A program made the position numbers and the translations under genes. A model generated the notes under the pieces. That model saw nothing but the letters and a program-made list of their open reading frames with translations, was not told the DNA's origin and made no database searches. Positions 33,708 to 43,997 of a DNA stretch of 64,000 nucleotides are shown piece after piece; position 1 is the first letter of the stretch, and each line of letters begins with the position of its first letter. Origin of the DNA: Armatimonadota bacterium (GTDB lineage: Bacteria > Sysuimicrobiota > Sysuimicrobiia > Sysuimicrobiales > Sysuimicrobiaceae); contig JAVKGX010000001.1 of NCBI GenBank assembly GCA_031432545.1, positions 1-64,000 on the forward strand, given 5' to 3'.

Positions 33708-34961
33708 TCAGCTTACGCAGCGGCCGCTCTTGACGACGCACCAGACGAGGTTCGTGCCGAACGCCGCCATCATCTCCCGGTAGTCCTCGCAGTCCAGCAC
33801 CACCAGATCGGCGCGTTTGGCCACCTCGATGCTGCCCACGTCGTGCGCTCGCCCGATCGCGTGCGCCGCGTTGACCGTCGCCGCGGTGAGCGCCTCGGCA
33901 GGATGCATCTTCATGCCGCTGCACGCCAGCGCGCAGATCGCCTGCATGGACAACGTGGGGCTGCTGCCCGGATTGTGGTCGGTGCCCAGGGCGACGGCGG
34001 CGCCGGCCTCGATCAACCGGCGCGCGGGCGCGTAGCCCACGCCCAGAAAGAGGGCCGTCCCCGGCAGCAGGACTGCGATCGTGTCGGACGCCGCCAGGGC
34101 GCGGATGCCTACCTCGCCGACCCGCAGCAGGTGGTCGGCCGACACGGCCCCCTCCTCGACGGCGAGTCGGGCACCGCCTAGATCCGAGAACTCGTCGGCG
34201 TGGATCTTCGGCCGCAGGCCGTGCCGCCTGCCCGCCCTAAGGATGCGGCGCGACTGTTCGGCGCTGAACGCGCCGCGCTCGCAGAAGACGTCACAGAACT
34301 CGGCCAGTCCCTCGGCGGCGACCGCCGGGATCACCTGCTCGCAGACGAAGTCCACGTAGGCGTCGGCTTCGAATCCCGCTGGTACCGCGTGCGCGCCCAG
34401 AAACGTCGCCGCCAGATCCACCGGATGCGATTCGGCGAGATCGCGCACCACGCGCAGCGTGCGCAGTTCGGTGTCACGGTCCAGGCCGTAGCCGCTCTTG
34501 GCCTCCGCCGTGGTCGTGCCGTGCCGGAGCATGGCGTCCAGGCGCCTGTCCGCCAGCGCCCGCAGCGTCCGATCGGCGGCTTCGCGCGTGGCCCGGGTGG
34601 TGCTGAGGATCCCGCCGCCGCGGGCGGCGATCTCCTCGTAGCTCGCACCGGCCAGCCGCATCTCCCACTCGTCGGCGCGCGAGCCGGCCCACACCAGGTG
34701 CGTGTGGGGATCCACGAAGCCGGGCACCACGCAGCGTCCTGCGGCGTCCAGCTCAGTGCCGCCCGGCGCGAGCTTCAGTCGGTGGGCGTCGTCCGTCTGC
34801 CCGACCCACACGATCCGGCCGCCGCGCGCGGCGACAGCGCCGTCGCCGATCGTGCCGAGGCTGCGCAGCTCGGCGCCGCGCCGCGGCGCCGTCGTCCCCG
34901 CGAGGGTGTGCATCTGCCCCGCGTGCACGAGCAGGAAGTCGACTTCGTATGTCGATGCCAC
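33708..34961 (-). CDS. hutI: imidazolonepropionase
   Basis: 417 residues from GTG 34961 (GGTAGGGGG upstream). It hydrolyses 4-imidazolone-5-propanoate to N-formimino-L-glutamate, third step of histidine degradation. The amidohydrolase metal motif is VPGFVDPHTHLVWAGSRADE, with family segments TTAEAKSGYGLDRDTELRTL, KIHADEFSDLGGARLAVEEG, SADHLL and LGTDHNPGSSPTLSMQ. A much longer open frame (to 36068) runs on through the neighbouring gene but is out of register with its coding frame. Start is 6 bp after the arginase-family gene; it is the last gene of the operon. Confidence 0.95.
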   Translation of the reverse strand: MASTYEVDFLLVHAGQMHTLAGTTAPRRGAELRSLGTIGDGAVAARGGRIVWVGQTDDAHRLKLAPGGTELDAAGRCVVPGFVDPHTHLVWAGSRADEWEMRLAGASYEEIAARGGGILSTTRATREAADRTLRALADRRLDAMLRHGTTTAEAKSGYGLDRDTELRTLRVVRDLAESHPVDLAATFLGAHAVPAGFEADAYVDFVCEQVIPAVAAEGLAEFCDVFCERGAFSAEQSRRILRAGRRHGLRPKIHADEFSDLGGARLAVEEGAVSADHLLRVGEVGIRALAASDTIAVLLPGTALFLGVGYAPARRLIEAGAAVALGTDHNPGSSPTLSMQAICALACSGMKMHPAEALTAATVNAAHAIGRAHDVGSIEVAKRADLVVLDCEDYREMMAAFGTNLVWCVVKSGRCVS

Positions 34962-34966
34962 GCCCC

Positions 34967-35899
34967 CTACCCCACCCTTGGGCGCGCGTCGCGTGCGGGC
35001 TTGGCGAGCAGTGCCGTGCAGCGCACCGCCAGGTTGGCGGCCGCCACCGCCGTGATACCGGTCGGATCCACGAGCGGGTTGAGCTCGACGACGTCGCAGC
35101 CGACCACGGATGCGTTTGCGCCGAGGGCCTGCACGAGGGCGGTGACCTGCGCCACGGTCGGCCCTCCCGGCTCCGGGGAGGAGACGCCCGGTGCCTGACC
35201 CGGGTCGAGCACGTCCAGGTCGACCGTGACGTACCAGGCAAGGTCGAAGTCCAGTTGGTCGAGGACCCTCCGGGGATCGAACGCCGATGCGCTCAGCACG
35301 ACGTTGCCGTGGCCGCGGGAGTCGGCCAGCACCCGCGCGGACGTCCGCAGGCCGCGGACGCCGACCGTCACCAGCCGCTGCACGTGCGGGAGTTCCCGCA
35401 CGCGCCGCATCACCGTGCTGCTCGTGTGGCGGGCCTCCCCGACCTCGTCGGCGTAATCGAGATGGGCGTCCAGCTGCAGGATGCCGAGCGGCCCAGAATC
35501 GAGCGCACGGACCACCGGGAACGTGATGGAGTGATCTCCTCCGAGCACGAGTGGCCTGCCTCCCCCCTCTACGACGCCACGGACCGTGGCCGTCACGTTC
35601 TCGAACGTGCGCTCGACCTGCGTGGCCACCACGTCCACGTCGCCCAGATCGAAGACCGCGGCATCCTGGAGGAACGCCCGGTCGCACTCGATGTCGTAGT
35701 AGCCGTCCGCGATCGGATACCGCGAAGAGACCTGACGGATCGCTGCGGGGCCGAACCGCGCGCCGGGCCGATAGCCTACGCCCTGATCCCAGGGGACACC
35801 GATCACCGCGATCCCGCCGGCGAATTCCTCGAGGCTGCGGTGCGGGGCGCCGCAGAAGGTATGGATCCCGAAGTACGGGTAGGTGGACGGCAAGCTCAC
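34967..35899 (-). CDS. hutG: arginase-family hydrolase, probable formimidoylglutamase
   Basis: 310 residues from GTG 35899 with GAGGAGGC upstream, overlapping the hutU stop by 4 bp. All manganese ligands of the ureohydrolase fold are visible: [21 protein letters not shown], and [20 protein letters not shown]. The N terminus resembles agmatinases ([20 protein letters not shown]). In a hut operon the expected reaction is N-formiminoglutamate to glutamate plus formamide; agmatinase or guanidinobutyrase activity cannot be excluded from sequence. The gene symbol follows context. Confidence 0.8.
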   Translation of the reverse strand: MSLPSTYPYFGIHTFCGAPHRSLEEFAGGIAVIGVPWDQGVGYRPGARFGPAAIRQVSSRYPIADGYYDIECDRAFLQDAAVFDLGDVDVVATQVERTFENVTATVRGVVEGGGRPLVLGGDHSITFPVVRALDSGPLGILQLDAHLDYADEVGEARHTSSTVMRRVRELPHVQRLVTVGVRGLRTSARVLADSRGHGNVVLSASAFDPRRVLDQLDFDLAWYVTVDLDVLDPGQAPGVSSPEPGGPTVAQVTALVQALGANASVVGCDVVELNPLVDPTGITAVAAANLAVRCTALLAKPARDARPRVG

Positions 35900-37578
35900 G
35901 CCTCCTCGCGGGGTTCCGACCCATGGCGGAGCATCGGGATGCGGACGCCGCGCTCGCGGGCGACCTCGATCGCGCGGTCGTAACCGGCATCGGCGTGGCG
36001 CACGACACCCGTGCCAGGGTCGGTGGTGAGCACGCGCTCCAGCTTGCGGGCACCCAGTGTAGTGCCATCGGCCACGATCACTTGACCCGCGTGGATCGAA
36101 TACCCGATGCCCACCCCGCCCCCGTGGTGTACGGCGACCCAGGACGCACCCGCGCAGGCGTTCAACAGGGCGTTGAGGATCGGCCAGTCCGCCACCGCGT
36201 CCGACCCGTCGCGCATCCCCTCGGTCTCCCGGTTCGGCGACGCCACCGATCCGGCGTCCAGGTGGTCGCGACCGATCACGATCGGCGCTTGCAGCTCGCC
36301 GCGCCGAACCATCTCGTTGAACGCCAGTCCGGCCAGGTGGCGCTGCCCGTAACCGAGCCAGCAGATGCGCGCCGGCAGGCCCTGAAACGGAACCTTCTGC
36401 CCGGCGAGGACGATCCAGCGGCGCAGGGCCTCGTCGGCGGGGAACAGCTCGACGATGCGTCCGTCGGTCCTGCGGATGTCGTCGGGGTTGCCGGAAAGCG
36501 CCACCCAGCGGAACGGGCCCTTGCCCTCGCAGAACAGCGGTCGGATGTAGGCCTGTACGAACCCGGGATAGTCGAAGGCGTTGGCCACGCCCGCCTGTTG
36601 GGCGAACCCCCGCAGGTTGTTGCCGTAGTCGAAGGCGACCGCCCCGGCTTTCTGCAAGTCTAGGATCGCCTGACAGTGGCGGGCGATCGAGTGCAGCGAC
36701 CTCCGGACGTAGCCGGCGGGATCACGCCGGCGCAACGTCTCGGCGTCTTCCAGGGGTATATCGTGAGGCACGTATCCCTTGAGCGGATCGTGCGCCGAGG
36801 TCTGATCGGTGACCACGTCCACGGCCACACCGCGCCGCACCACCTCCGGCAGCACCTCGGCCGCGTTGCCCAGCAGCGCGACCGACCGCGGCGCGCCCTC
36901 CGCCCGGTACGCCTCGACCCGGCGCAGCGCGTCGTCGAGATCGTCCGCGGTCTCGTCGACCCAGCCCCCCCGCAGGCGGCGCTGGATCCTCGCCGGATCG
37001 ACCTCGACCACCAGCGCCGTCCCCTCGTTCATCGTGATCGCCATCGGCTGCGCCCCGCCCATCCCACCGAGGCCCGCGGTCAGGACGAGCCGGCCGCGCA
37101 GGCTGCCACCGAAGTGGGTCCGCGCCACCGCGGCGAAGGTCTCGTAGGTGCCCTGCAGGATGCCCTGCGTGCCGATGTAGATCCAAGAACCGGCGGTCAT
37201 CTGCCCGAACATCATCAACCCGCGCCGTTCGAGCTCGTGGAAGTGTTCCCACGTCGCCCACTTCGGGACCAGCATCGAATTGCTGATCAATACCCGGGGC
37301 GCCCACTCGTGCGTGCGGAACACACCCACCGGCTTGCCGGACTGCACCAGCAGCGTCTCGTCGTCGGCCAGAGATCTCAAAGCGTCGACGATCGCGTGAA
37401 AGCAGTCCCAGTTGCGCGCGGCCTTGCCGGTCCCGCCGTAGACGATCAGCTCCTCGGGCCGCTCCGCGACGTCCGGATCCAGGTTGTTCATCAGCATGCG
37501 CATCGCCGCCTCCTGTGCCCAACCTCGACAGGTGAGCAGCGCACCGCGCGGCGCGCGGATGTCTGTCGGTCCCCTCAT
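35896..37578 (-). CDS. hutU: urocanate hydratase (urocanase)
   Basis: 560 residues from ATG 37578, preceded by GGAGGTGG; a GTG two codons earlier overlaps this site and is less likely. Urocanase binds NAD+ tightly; the nucleotide loop is [20 protein letters not shown], and the catalytic-region Cys is in [37 protein letters not shown] and [20 protein letters not shown] are also diagnostic. It converts urocanate to imidazolonepropionate. Its stop overlaps the next gene's start; 23 bp separate it from hutH upstream. Confidence 0.97.
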   Translation of the reverse strand: MRGPTDIRAPRGALLTCRGWAQEAAMRMLMNNLDPDVAERPEELIVYGGTGKAARNWDCFHAIVDALRSLADDETLLVQSGKPVGVFRTHEWAPRVLISNSMLVPKWATWEHFHELERRGLMMFGQMTAGSWIYIGTQGILQGTYETFAAVARTHFGGSLRGRLVLTAGLGGMGGAQPMAITMNEGTALVVEVDPARIQRRLRGGWVDETADDLDDALRRVEAYRAEGAPRSVALLGNAAEVLPEVVRRGVAVDVVTDQTSAHDPLKGYVPHDIPLEDAETLRRRDPAGYVRRSLHSIARHCQAILDLQKAGAVAFDYGNNLRGFAQQAGVANAFDYPGFVQAYIRPLFCEGKGPFRWVALSGNPDDIRRTDGRIVELFPADEALRRWIVLAGQKVPFQGLPARICWLGYGQRHLAGLAFNEMVRRGELQAPIVIGRDHLDAGSVASPNRETEGMRDGSDAVADWPILNALLNACAGASWVAVHHGGGVGIGYSIHAGQVIVADGTTLGARKLERVLTTDPGTGVVRHADAGYDRAIEVARERGVRIPMLRHGSEPREEA

Positions 37579-37601
37579 GGCCACCTCCGAAGTGGACCGG
37601 A

Positions 37602-39113
37602 TCAGGGCTCAGGGGCCGGGGATGCGACGCCTTTGAGTAAGGCGCCGGAGCGCACCAGCGCCGCTGCCCGTTCGAACTCTTCGGTGAGCACGCGATCTTC
37701 CCCGAGCGGACGCACGGCCTCGCGGACGATCCGGTACGCGGCCGCAGTTCCCTCTCCGAGCCTTCCGGAACCCATCTCCACACCCTGGGCCGCCACGACG
37801 AGTTCAATCGCCAGCACCTGCTGGCAGTTGCGCAGGATCTGCGCCGCTTTGCGGGCGGCGTGTGCGCCCATGCTGACATGGTCTTCCTGGTTGGCTGACG
37901 TCGGAATGCTGTCGGCGCTGGCGGGATGGCTCAACACCTTGTTCTCGGAGACGAGCGAAGCGGCGGTGTACTGGGCCAGCATGTAACCCGAGTGCAGCCC
38001 GCTCTGCCGGGCCAAAAAGGGCGGCAGGCCGGACAGCTGCGGGTTCACCAGACGCTCGATCCGCCGCTCGCTGATCGACGCGAGTTCGGCGACGGCGATC
38101 CCGGCGTAGTCGAGTGCGAGCGCCAGCGGCTCGCCGTGGAAGTTGCCTCCGGACAGGATCTCGTCGTGGTCTGGGAACAGCAGCGGGTTGTCGGTGGCGC
38201 TGTTCATCTCGATGGTCAGGATCCGGCGCAGGTGCGCGAGCGCATCCCGCACGGCACCGTGGACCTGGGGCATGCATCGCAGCGAGTAGGCGTCCTGCAC
38301 GCCGTCGTACTCCCTTCGGGCGACGCGCTCGCTGCCCATGAGCAGCGACCGGATCCGGGCGGCGCTGCGGATCTGGCCGGGGTGGGGCCGCGCGGCGTGC
38401 AGCAGCGGATGGAAGGCGCGTTCGGTGCCGCGCAGCGCCTCGAGCGTCAGGGCGCCTGCAACGTCGGCGACCTCGCACAGGCGCTCGGCATCGAGCAGGA
38501 ACAGCGTCCCCAGCGCGGTCATCAGCTGCGTGCCGTTGATCAGCGCGATCCCCTCCTTGGCTTCGAGGACCAGCGGCTCGATCCTGGCCCGGCGCATCGC
38601 CTCCGCGCCGGACAAGCGCTCGCCGTCATGGATCGCCTCCCCCTCGCCGATGAGCACCAGCGCGAGGTGGGCGAGCGGTGCCAGATCGCCGCTGGCGCCC
38701 AGCGACCCCTGCTCGGGGACCACCGGATGCACCCCGCGCTCGAGCATCCCAAGCAGCGTGTCGATCACGACCGGACGCACACCGGAGTACCCTCCGGCGA
38801 GCGCGTTCGCCCGCAGCACGAGCATCGCCCGCACCACGTCCTCGCCCAGCGGGGTGCCGACCCCGGCCGCGTGGGACCTGAGGATGTTCCGCTGCAGCGC
38901 CTCGGCGTCCTCGATGGATATCGGAACGGTGCGCAGCGCGCCCACACCGGTGGAGATCGCATACACCGGGCGCCCTTCGCGCACCACCCGTTCGACCATC
39001 TCCCGGGCCCGCTGCAGGCGCACCCGGGCCTGGGCCGCCAGCCGCACCGGCTCCCCGCCGACGGCGGCTTCGACTTGCTCGGGCGTCAGGCTGTGGCCGT
39101 CGAGTTCGATCAT
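37602..39113 (-). CDS. hutH: histidine ammonia-lyase
   Basis: 503 residues. The Ala-Ser-Gly triad that cyclises to the MIO electrophile is in [17 protein letters not shown], with [35 protein letters not shown] and [19 protein letters not shown] all conserved. It deaminates histidine to urocanate, first step of the pathway. The ATG at 39113 is preceded by a GC-rich CCGACCGAC-type repeat rather than a Shine-Dalgarno sequence. An open frame continues upstream to 40304, but that part is antisense-free shadow of the transporter gene. Confidence 0.97.
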   Translation of the reverse strand: MIELDGHSLTPEQVEAAVGGEPVRLAAQARVRLQRAREMVERVVREGRPVYAISTGVGALRTVPISIEDAEALQRNILRSHAAGVGTPLGEDVVRAMLVLRANALAGGYSGVRPVVIDTLLGMLERGVHPVVPEQGSLGASGDLAPLAHLALVLIGEGEAIHDGERLSGAEAMRRARIEPLVLEAKEGIALINGTQLMTALGTLFLLDAERLCEVADVAGALTLEALRGTERAFHPLLHAARPHPGQIRSAARIRSLLMGSERVARREYDGVQDAYSLRCMPQVHGAVRDALAHLRRILTIEMNSATDNPLLFPDHDEILSGGNFHGEPLALALDYAGIAVAELASISERRIERLVNPQLSGLPPFLARQSGLHSGYMLAQYTAASLVSENKVLSHPASADSIPTSANQEDHVSMGAHAARKAAQILRNCQQVLAIELVVAAQGVEMGSGRLGEGTAAAYRIVREAVRPLGEDRVLTEEFERAAALVRSGALLKGVASPAPEP

Positions 39114-39160
39114 CGGTCGGCGGTCGGTCGTCGGTGGTCGGTCGACGGCCGACGGAAGGC
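39111..39160. repeat. degenerate GTCGG tandem repeat before hutH
   Basis: The plus strand reads as repeats of CGGTCGG/GTCGGT with interruptions (CGGTCGGCGGTCGGTCGTCG and onward to CGACGGCCGACGG). It fills the space where the hutH ribosome binding site should be. It may be a slippage-prone microsatellite or a variant of a dispersed intergenic repeat. Confidence 0.5.
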
Positions 39161-39199
39161 ACACCGAAGCAGTCTTCTCACCGGCAGCGGGCCACTCCT

Positions 39200-40426
39200 C
39201 TACACGGCTTCGCGCACCTCGCGCCGGGACATCCCCAGCGCCGCCACCCCGATGAGCACGACTGCCACGACGGCGAGTGCCAAGCGTGCTCCGTATGCAT
39301 CGAGCAGCCAGCCGACGATCCCGTAAAACGGCGGCAGGACAGCGTGCTCCAAGGTCTCGTCGGTCGCGAAGACGCGCCCCCGGAATTCGTCCGGGACTGC
39401 CTGCTGGAGCAGGGCGAAGAACGGCACGACCGTCAGCATCGAGACGGCTCCGGAGAGGGCAAGCACGGCGGCGGCCTGCACGAGGGTCTGCGAGACCGCC
39501 AGCAACCCGGCGGTGAGCCCCATCCCGAGGTAGCCGGCCAGGACGAGCCGACCTCTTGATACGGTCGGGGGCAGCAGTCCGATCAACAGGCCGCTGGTCG
39601 CCATCCCCGCGTTGAGTGCCGACAGCAACGTCCCGTACCCTACCGGGCCGGCGTCCAGAACCCGCTCGGAGAACACCGGTGCCACCAGCGGCATCGCCGC
39701 CCAGTAGAAGTGAGACAGGATTCCCAGCACTGCGAGCAAGAAAACGACGCGGGCGCGCACCAGGTATCGGATGCCGTCGGCGATCTCGGCCAGCAACGAC
39801 GCTGGGGATCCCCGACCCTCGCGCCGTTGCGGGATGGTCGCGCGTGCGATCAGCGCCCCCGACGCTAGGTAGCTCAGCGCATCGAGGTAGAAGACCGTAT
39901 CGATCCCGACCGTCGCGATCAGCACGCCGCCCAGCCCCGGCCCGATGACGCCCGCGACCTGGCGCGTGGTCTCCAGCAGCGAGTTGGCGGCCACCAGATC
40001 GTGCGGGGCCACCAGGTTGGGCAGGCTCGCGCGCAGCGCCGGACGGAAGACCTGGGAAGCCACCCCGAGCAGGAAGACCAGAACGTACAGAACCGGCAGC
40101 GACAGCAGGCCCGCACCGCGCAGCAGAGGGATGGCGGCCACAACCGCCGCGCGCACGACGTCCATCGTGATCATGGTCTGGCGCCGGTTCCACCGGTCCA
40201 CCAGGGCACCGGCAACCAGACCGAACAGCACCGTCGGCAGGATCTGTGCGATGAGGGCCACGGCCGCAGCAACCGCCGATCCGGTGACCTGCAGCACCAG
40301 CCACAGCACCGCCACGTCGTCGACCGCGTCGCCCACCCGCGAGATCACCTGGCCGACGAAGACGCGCCGGAAGTGCGCGTTGCCGGTGAGCAGGCTTTGG
40401 TAGCGGGCGGTCAGGGGCAATCCCAC
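39200..40426 (-). CDS. MFS transporter (MdfA/NarK-like, 12 TM drug-efflux type)
   Basis: 408 residues from GTG 40426. Twelve hydrophobic segments and the MFS motif between TM2 and TM3 (GALVDRWNRRQTMITMDVVR), plus DLVAANSLLETTRQVAGVIG, which is typical of the MFS_3/enterobactin-exporter-like group. Substrate unknown. The gene lies 86 bp upstream of hutH in the same direction, so it could carry hut transcription, but it resembles exporters more than histidine permeases. Confidence 0.85.
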   Translation of the reverse strand: MGLPLTARYQSLLTGNAHFRRVFVGQVISRVGDAVDDVAVLWLVLQVTGSAVAAAVALIAQILPTVLFGLVAGALVDRWNRRQTMITMDVVRAAVVAAIPLLRGAGLLSLPVLYVLVFLLGVASQVFRPALRASLPNLVAPHDLVAANSLLETTRQVAGVIGPGLGGVLIATVGIDTVFYLDALSYLASGALIARATIPQRREGRGSPASLLAEIADGIRYLVRARVVFLLAVLGILSHFYWAAMPLVAPVFSERVLDAGPVGYGTLLSALNAGMATSGLLIGLLPPTVSRGRLVLAGYLGMGLTAGLLAVSQTLVQAAAVLALSGAVSMLTVVPFFALLQQAVPDEFRGRVFATDETLEHAVLPPFYGIVGWLLDAYGARLALAVVAVVLIGVAALGMSRREVREAV

Positions 40427-40573
40427 AGATCCGAAGAGGCCCGACGTCCCGGGGTCGTATCCCTCTTGCGCGCCATCCTGGCTGCCTGCAAGCAGGCGTG
40501 TTCCTTGAGGCTGCGGATGCCAGGGCGGCCGAATTCAGCGGTCCTCATCCCGACCCTCGCCCCGAGACGGCCG

Positions 40574-41431
40574 TCAGCACCGCACGCGCGGGTTCATCCT
40601 CGCCTCCCACGCGAAGCCAGTGAGGGCGAAACCCAGCACCGTAAACGTGATGAGCAGTCCCGGCGGCAGCACCCACCACACCCACGCACCGCTGAGGAAA
40701 GCGCTGCGCACCTGAGCGTAGTACAGGACCGACCCCCAGCTCTTCGCCGTCGGATCCCCCAGACCGAGGAAGCTCAAGGACGCCTCGATCAGGATCGCAC
40801 TGCTGGCAGCAAGGATGAACTGTGACAGTGCGACCGGCAGCGCACCGGGGAGCACGTGCTTACTGAGGATCCGCAGCGATCCCGCACCCAGTGCCCTCGC
40901 GGCTTCGACGTAATCGAGCGTGCGCAGCTGCAACACCTGCGAGCGAACGATGCGGGCGGGCCGTGCCCACACCAGCGCGCCGATCACCAGGATGAGGTTC
41001 CAGAAGCTCGGTCCGAGATAGGCCGCGAGCAGGATCATCAACGGCAGGAAGGGCAGCACGAGCACGATGTCCACGATCCGCATGAGCAGCACGTCCAGCC
41101 AGCCTCCGAAGTAGCCGGAGACGACGCCCACCGCCGTGCCGATCACGATCGCAGCCGCAGCCGCTAAAAACCCAATCGTAAGCGACACGCGGGCCCCGTA
41201 AAGCAGCTCGCTGAGGATGTCCTGGCCGACATCGTTGGTGCCCAACGGGTGGACCTGGCTCGGCGGCGAGAACGGCGCGGCGACGTTCTCCGTCGGGTCA
41301 TGCGGACTGATCCAGGGCGCCAAGGCCGCCGCCGCGATGAGACCGCACAGCAGCGCCAGACCCACGGTGCCAACTCCGCCAACCCGTAGGCGGCGCCTGG
41401 CCAGAGGCATGGTCACCTCCGCGGTCGCCAT
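40574..41431 (-). CDS. peptide/nickel-type ABC importer permease (DppC-like)
   Basis: 285 residues. Six helices, the OppC N-terminal segment (APWISPHDPTENVAAPFSPP, HPLGTNDVGQDILSELLYGA) and the cytoplasmic EAA loop (YVEAARALGAGSLRILSKHV). ATG 41431 has GAGGGAGG upstream; ATG 41410 has GGAGGTGA, and either could be used. It pairs with the DppB-like permease 45 bp upstream. No ATPase genes of this system are in the window. Confidence 0.9.
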   Translation of the reverse strand: MATAEVTMPLARRRLRVGGVGTVGLALLCGLIAAAALAPWISPHDPTENVAAPFSPPSQVHPLGTNDVGQDILSELLYGARVSLTIGFLAAAAAIVIGTAVGVVSGYFGGWLDVLLMRIVDIVLVLPFLPLMILLAAYLGPSFWNLILVIGALVWARPARIVRSQVLQLRTLDYVEAARALGAGSLRILSKHVLPGALPVALSQFILAASSAILIEASLSFLGLGDPTAKSWGSVLYYAQVRSAFLSGAWVWWVLPPGLLITFTVLGFALTGFAWEARMNPRVRC

Positions 41432-41476
41432 CCGCCAGCCTCCCTCACAGCGTTCCGGTGCAGAGCGACATGCGCT

Positions 41477-42460
41477 TCAGACCCCCAGACCCCGTCGCAC
41501 CCGTGGGTCAACCAACGGGTACAGCAGGTCAGCCAGCACGTTCGCCGCAATGACGCTGACCGTGATCACGAAGAAAGACGCCTGCAGCACCGGATAGTCC
41601 CGTGCGAGCACCGCTTCGAAGAGCAGGCGACCCACGCCCGGATAGGAGAACACGGTCTCGATCACCGTGGCGCCGCCGACCACGAAGCCCAAGTTCAGCA
41701 TGAAGACGGTGGCGACCGGAAGCAACGCGTTCCGTGTGACGTGTCGGAACAGGATGACCCGCTCGGGCAAGCCCTTTGAACGCGCGGTGACAATGTATGG
41801 TTCCCCGAGCACCGAAAGCATCGAGTACCGCATTACGAGGAACACGTTCGGAACCGATACGACGACGAGGGTTGTCAGGGGCAGGACGAGGTGCCAGGCG
41901 ACGTTGCCGACCAGCGCCAGCCCCTCCAGGCCGGACCCGATCGTGCGCGCACCGAAGATGGGGAACCAGCGGAGTTTCGCAGCAACCGTGGCAATCAGGA
42001 TCATCGCGAGCCAAAAGCTGGGCATCGACTCGAAGAGCATGCAGCCGCCCAGCAGGCCGAGATCGGTCGCCCGTCCCCGCCGCCAGGCCGCGATCGCGCC
42101 GAGCCACACGCCCAAGACCGTCGACAGGACGAGAGCGGTCCCGACCAGCAGCAGAGTCCAGGGCAACCGCTCGGCCAGGATGTGGGCGACCGGGCGGCCC
42201 TGCTGGAGCGAGTAGCCGAGGTCGCCGACAGCCAGCCGCCCGAGATAGTGCAGGTACTGCTGCCAGACGGGTCGATCCAGGCCCAGGCTTGCGAGGAGAT
42301 TTTGTCGGTCTTCCGCGGACAAAGAGGCGGCGTCCTCGCCCGCCAGAAGCACGAGGGGGCTTCCGGGCATCAGCCGCGGCAGCGCGAAGTTGATCGTGCT
42401 CGCGACAAGCAGGACGAGAGCGTACTGGGCCCCCTTTCCGACCAGGAACCGCCACATCAT
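41477..42460 (-). CDS. peptide/nickel-type ABC importer permease (DppB-like)
   Basis: 327 residues. The N-terminal helix and lid (MMWRFLVGKGAQYALVLLVA...FALPRLMPGSP) and the EAA loop (YIVTARSKGLPERVILFRHV) identify DppB. Six helices in all. It begins one base after the stop of the binding-protein remnant, so those genes formed one operon. With the binding protein broken, its expression may now depend on the copper operon promoter upstream. Confidence 0.9.
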   Translation of the reverse strand: MMWRFLVGKGAQYALVLLVASTINFALPRLMPGSPLVLLAGEDAASLSAEDRQNLLASLGLDRPVWQQYLHYLGRLAVGDLGYSLQQGRPVAHILAERLPWTLLLVGTALVLSTVLGVWLGAIAAWRRGRATDLGLLGGCMLFESMPSFWLAMILIATVAAKLRWFPIFGARTIGSGLEGLALVGNVAWHLVLPLTTLVVVSVPNVFLVMRYSMLSVLGEPYIVTARSKGLPERVILFRHVTRNALLPVATVFMLNLGFVVGGATVIETVFSYPGVGRLLFEAVLARDYPVLQASFFVITVSVIAANVLADLLYPLVDPRVRRGLGV

Positions 42461-42461
42461 G

Positions 42462-43714
42462 CTATCTGCGCGGCGCGTTCACGAACGACAGCTTGTTGAC
42501 GATGCCCTGTCCCTTCTGATAGACCCAACCGTCGAACCGGGACGCCCGGTACGCGTAGATTCCATCGGCGTAGAAGAGCACGTGCACCGGCAGGTCCTGT
42601 GCGATGATCCTCTGCATCTCGTATGCCAACTGCCTCTGTCGGTTCGGATCCACCACCGTCGCGAGCTGTTCACCGAGCTGATCGATGCGCGGGTTCTTGT
42701 AGCCGCCGATGTTGATGGTCCCCACTCGGCAGTCCGAATGGAACAGGTCGCGCAGGGCCGTCGGCCGCGACATCACGGGCGCCGACCAGCCGAACATCGT
42801 CATGTCGAAGCGGCGGCCCTTGCAGACATCGAACTCCGGCCACACCAAGTCGATGATCGACGCATCCTCCATGACCCGAACGGTCACGGCGATCCCGACG
42901 TCGCGCAGCCACGTACGGATCAGGTCCGCGCCGCGAATGCGGACCGGGTTGCCGGATTGGGCCAGGAGCACGAACCGCAACGGTGTGCCGTCCGGTGCCT
43001 CTCGGATGCCGTCGTTGTTGCGATCCCGATAGCCAGCCTCGTTGAGGATCGCGACCGCGCGTGCCTTGTTCGGCTCGATCCTCACCTCCCGGTTGTACCA
43101 GGGCGATGCGGGATGCAGGTAGCCCGGGCTGCCGACGACCGCGTAGCCGAGCATGAGCAGCCGCACCATCAAAGAGGTATTGATCGCGTGCGCGATCGCC
43201 CGGCGCAGGCGAACGTCCCTCAGCTGAGGGTGCTCGAGGTTGAACTGGAGCAGTGTGGACGCATACCCGGGGCCGCGCACCACCTTCATGTCCCGTACCG
43301 CCTGGAACTGAGCGACCAGTTCCGGCAACAGGCTGCGGACGGTGGCATCGGTCTCCCCAGCGCGCAGGGACGTGAAGTCCACGGCCGCGTCGCGGATGAT
43401 CGGGAGGACAATCTCCCGCACCTTGGGGCGTCCAGCGAAGTAGGTGTCGTTTGCCACCAACCGGTAGAACTGACCGGAGCGCACCTCACCGACCCGGTAG
43501 GGACCACTGCCGATCGTGTTGTCGAACCTGCGGGGCTCGGTGACCGACTCCCAGATGTGACGCGGCAGGATCGGCACGTCGGCAAGCGGCTGCGCGCGGA
43601 ACGCCGCCCTGGCCGCACGCAGACGGAACACCACGGTTTGCGGGTTGGGTGTGTCGATGGCCTCGATGTCGCGGGCCTGCGGCGTCCAGCGGCCGTGCGT
43701 GAACCGGCCTCGTC
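42462..43714 (-). pseudogene. 5'-truncated family-5 ABC substrate-binding protein
   Basis: About 415 codons of the C-terminal two thirds of an OppA/DppA-like protein. The recognisable part begins near 43714 (RGRFTHGRWTPQARDIEAID) and includes RRFDNTIGSGPYRVGEVRSG and a normal C terminus (ASRFDGWVYQKGQGIVNKLS). The signal peptide, lipobox and the first ~200 residues that form the first lobe are absent; directly upstream is copZ. The open frame extends to a TAA inside copZ without any ATG, GTG or TTG before GTG 43640, so a complete protein cannot be made. GTG 43634-43640 could at best start a 390-residue fragment. Confidence 0.75.
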
Positions 43715-43765
43715 CACTCAGGTGTGTTCGGCCGTCCGGTGATCGGGTACCCCTTGGCGCGGGTT

Positions 43766-43972
43766 TCAGACCGCGACCGGGTAACCGACGTCCGCCAGGG
43801 CCTGCTTGATCCGCTCCTCGTCGATCTGCTGGGGATCGAACTCCACGCGGACTTCCTTACTGTTCTCGTCGGCCCTCACCCGAATGACCCCGGGCAGGCT
43901 TGAGGCTGTCTCCTCCACCGTAGCAACGCATCCGCCGCAGTGGATGCGGGGTACCTTGTAGACTCTCTCCAT
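43766..43972 (-). CDS. copZ: copper chaperone, HMA domain (CopZ-like)
   Basis: 68 residues with a strong AAGGAGGAG ribosome binding site, 25 bp after copA. A single ferredoxin-like HMA domain with the Cu(I)-binding pair in RIHCGGCVATVEE (Cys12 and Cys15; His replaces the usual Met-Thr before the first Cys). It would shuttle Cu(I) to CopA or to CsoR. Last gene of the copper operon. Confidence 0.9.
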   Translation of the reverse strand: MERVYKVPRIHCGGCVATVEETASSLPGVIRVRADENSKEVRVEFDPQQIDEERIKQALADVGYPVAV

Positions 43973-43997
43973 TGCGGCTCCTCCTTCCGATCGAAGG

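Noticed and set aside
33708-36068. 786-residue fusion of hutI with an upstream domain
   Set aside because: The upstream part is a shadow of the arginase-family and urocanase genes in another frame; a GTG at 34961 with a ribosome binding site starts a normal HutI.
37602-40304. 900-residue fusion of HutH with an N-terminal extension
   Set aside because: The extension lies over the MFS gene out of frame and shows no domain; ATG 39113 starts a typical HutH.
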